Assembly (NCBI RefSeq): GCF_022370635.2
Contig: NZ_CP092362.2
Coordinates: 3,348,001-3,412,000, forward strand
Reading direction: 5' to 3'
DNA: 64,000 bases
From: Mycolicibacterium crocinum
GTDB lineage: Bacteria; Actinomycetota; Actinomycetes; Mycobacteriales; Mycobacteriaceae
Program-made: the position numbers and the translations under genes
Notes under the pieces: model-generated
What the model was told of the DNA's origin: nothing
The model's input: the letters and a program-made list of their open reading frames with translations, nothing else
The model's database searches: none
Shown: positions 63,795-64,000 of the stretch, in pieces
Layout: each line of letters starts with the position of its first letter
Numbering within the stretch: the stretch's first letter is position 1

Positions 63795-64000
63795 CCGGTT
63801 GGCGGGCCGGATCGCTGTCGTGGCCGGCGCAACGCGAGGCGCAGGCCGCGGAATCGCCGCCGCGCTCGGGGAGGCCGGCGCGACGGTCATCTGCACCGGC
63901 CGCAGCAGCATCAACGGTCGCGGCAGGTCCGATTACGACCGTCCGGAGACGATCGAAGAAACCGCAGCCCTGGTCGACGAACTGGGCGGAACGGGAGTGG
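63784..64000 (+). CDS. SDR oxidoreductase (5' part; runs off window)
   Basis: The first 72 codons of a short-chain dehydrogenase: MKPDRLAGRIAVVAGATRGAGRG with the TGxxxGxG-type cofactor loop (here AGATRGAGRG), then GEAGATVICTGRSSINGRG. The GAGRG loop and the early acidic part (SDYDRPETIEETAALV) are typical of extended SDR proteins annotated in mycobacteria. The ATG at 63784 overlaps the flavin reductase end by 11 bp. The 3' end is outside the window. Confidence 0.8.
   Translation, partial: MKPDRLAGRIAVVAGATRGAGRGIAAALGEAGATVICTGRSSINGRGRSDYDRPETIEETAALVDELGGTGV

Noticed and set aside
1..64000. tRNA, rRNA, insertion sequences, prophage or attachment sites
   Set aside because: Read for cloverleaf-like CCA-end genes, transposase motifs and terminal repeats; none could be supported.

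Overview
The window looks like a chromosomal segment of a fast-growing mycobacterium (Mycolicibacterium-type). It is GC-rich and densely packed on both strands. It carries signature mycobacterial genes: an LpqH-like lipoprotein, CYP124, CYP125 and CYP140 type P450s, FdxA, a mycolic-acid cyclopropane-synthase-type methyltransferase, the PepA (Mtb32A) protease, a secreted chorismate mutase, an LdtMt1-type L,D-transpeptidase, a PimC-type mannosyltransferase and F420/deazaflavin-type enzymes. Several neighbours (CYP140, SRPBCC protein, secreted chorismate mutase, nitronate-monooxygenase-like protein, CinA, STAS protein) recall, from memory, the M. tuberculosis Rv1880c-Rv1904 neighbourhood, rearranged and with many insertions. 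I saw no insertion sequence, phage, tRNA or rRNA gene.

Layout. 1-5.5 kb: partial nitroreductase, PAS-PAS-GGDEF cyclase, YaaA, a membrane protein with a degenerate GGDEF domain, an SnoaL-like protein and an agmatinase-family ureohydrolase. 5.5-11.7 kb: an unusual cluster of a CHAT-domain (caspase-like) protease translationally coupled to a TPR-like helical protein, a membrane-anchored protein and two coupled proteins of unknown function. 11.7-20.9 kb: LpqH, a DUF559-like protein, an AraC/amidohydrolase divergent pair, amidase, alpha/beta hydrolase and small secreted proteins. 20.8-33.6 kb: CinA, PH-like and GNAT proteins, a perfect 24-bp tandem repeat, a secreted GH2 glycosidase, a DMT-type transporter, HAD and SDR enzymes and a KstR-boxed nitronate monooxygenase. 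33.8-36.4 kb: STAS and GAF-ANTAR regulators.

36.4-44 kb: a TetR/SDR operon divergent from a P450-ferredoxin operon, with clear operator repeats between them; an XRE/MmyB regulator; a KstR-boxed CYP125; YceI; and a GntR regulator coupled to a fatty acid hydroxylase/desaturase-family protein. 44-48.4 kb: L,D-transpeptidase, a DUF7159-like protein, and fdxA, an anchored protein and a probable non-coding transcript under DosR-like boxes, followed by a cyclopropane-synthase-type methyltransferase. 48.5-64 kb: PepA, secreted chorismate mutase, DUF4331 protein, F420-type luciferase-like oxidoreductase, Tat-type polysaccharide deacetylase, SRPBCC and NTF2-like proteins, a threonine-synthase-like enzyme coupled to a DUF1275 membrane protein, CYP124 and CYP140 in tandem, PimC, a Ddn-like protein, a dienelactone-hydrolase-like lipoprotein, a flavin reductase and a partial SDR.

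The strongest non-routine signals are (i) two promoters around fdxA with the same architecture, a GGGAC-type box followed by CGGGCCTTCTACCC exactly 24 nt before a TANNNT -10. One of them points into a gene-free stretch that ends in a hairpin, so it is a candidate hypoxia-linked small RNA. The others are (ii) the CHAT/TPR cluster, (iii) the 24-bp tandem palindromic repeats, and (iv) two perfect KstR boxes. Eight of twenty convergent gene pairs share an interlocked 4-nt stop-codon overlap.
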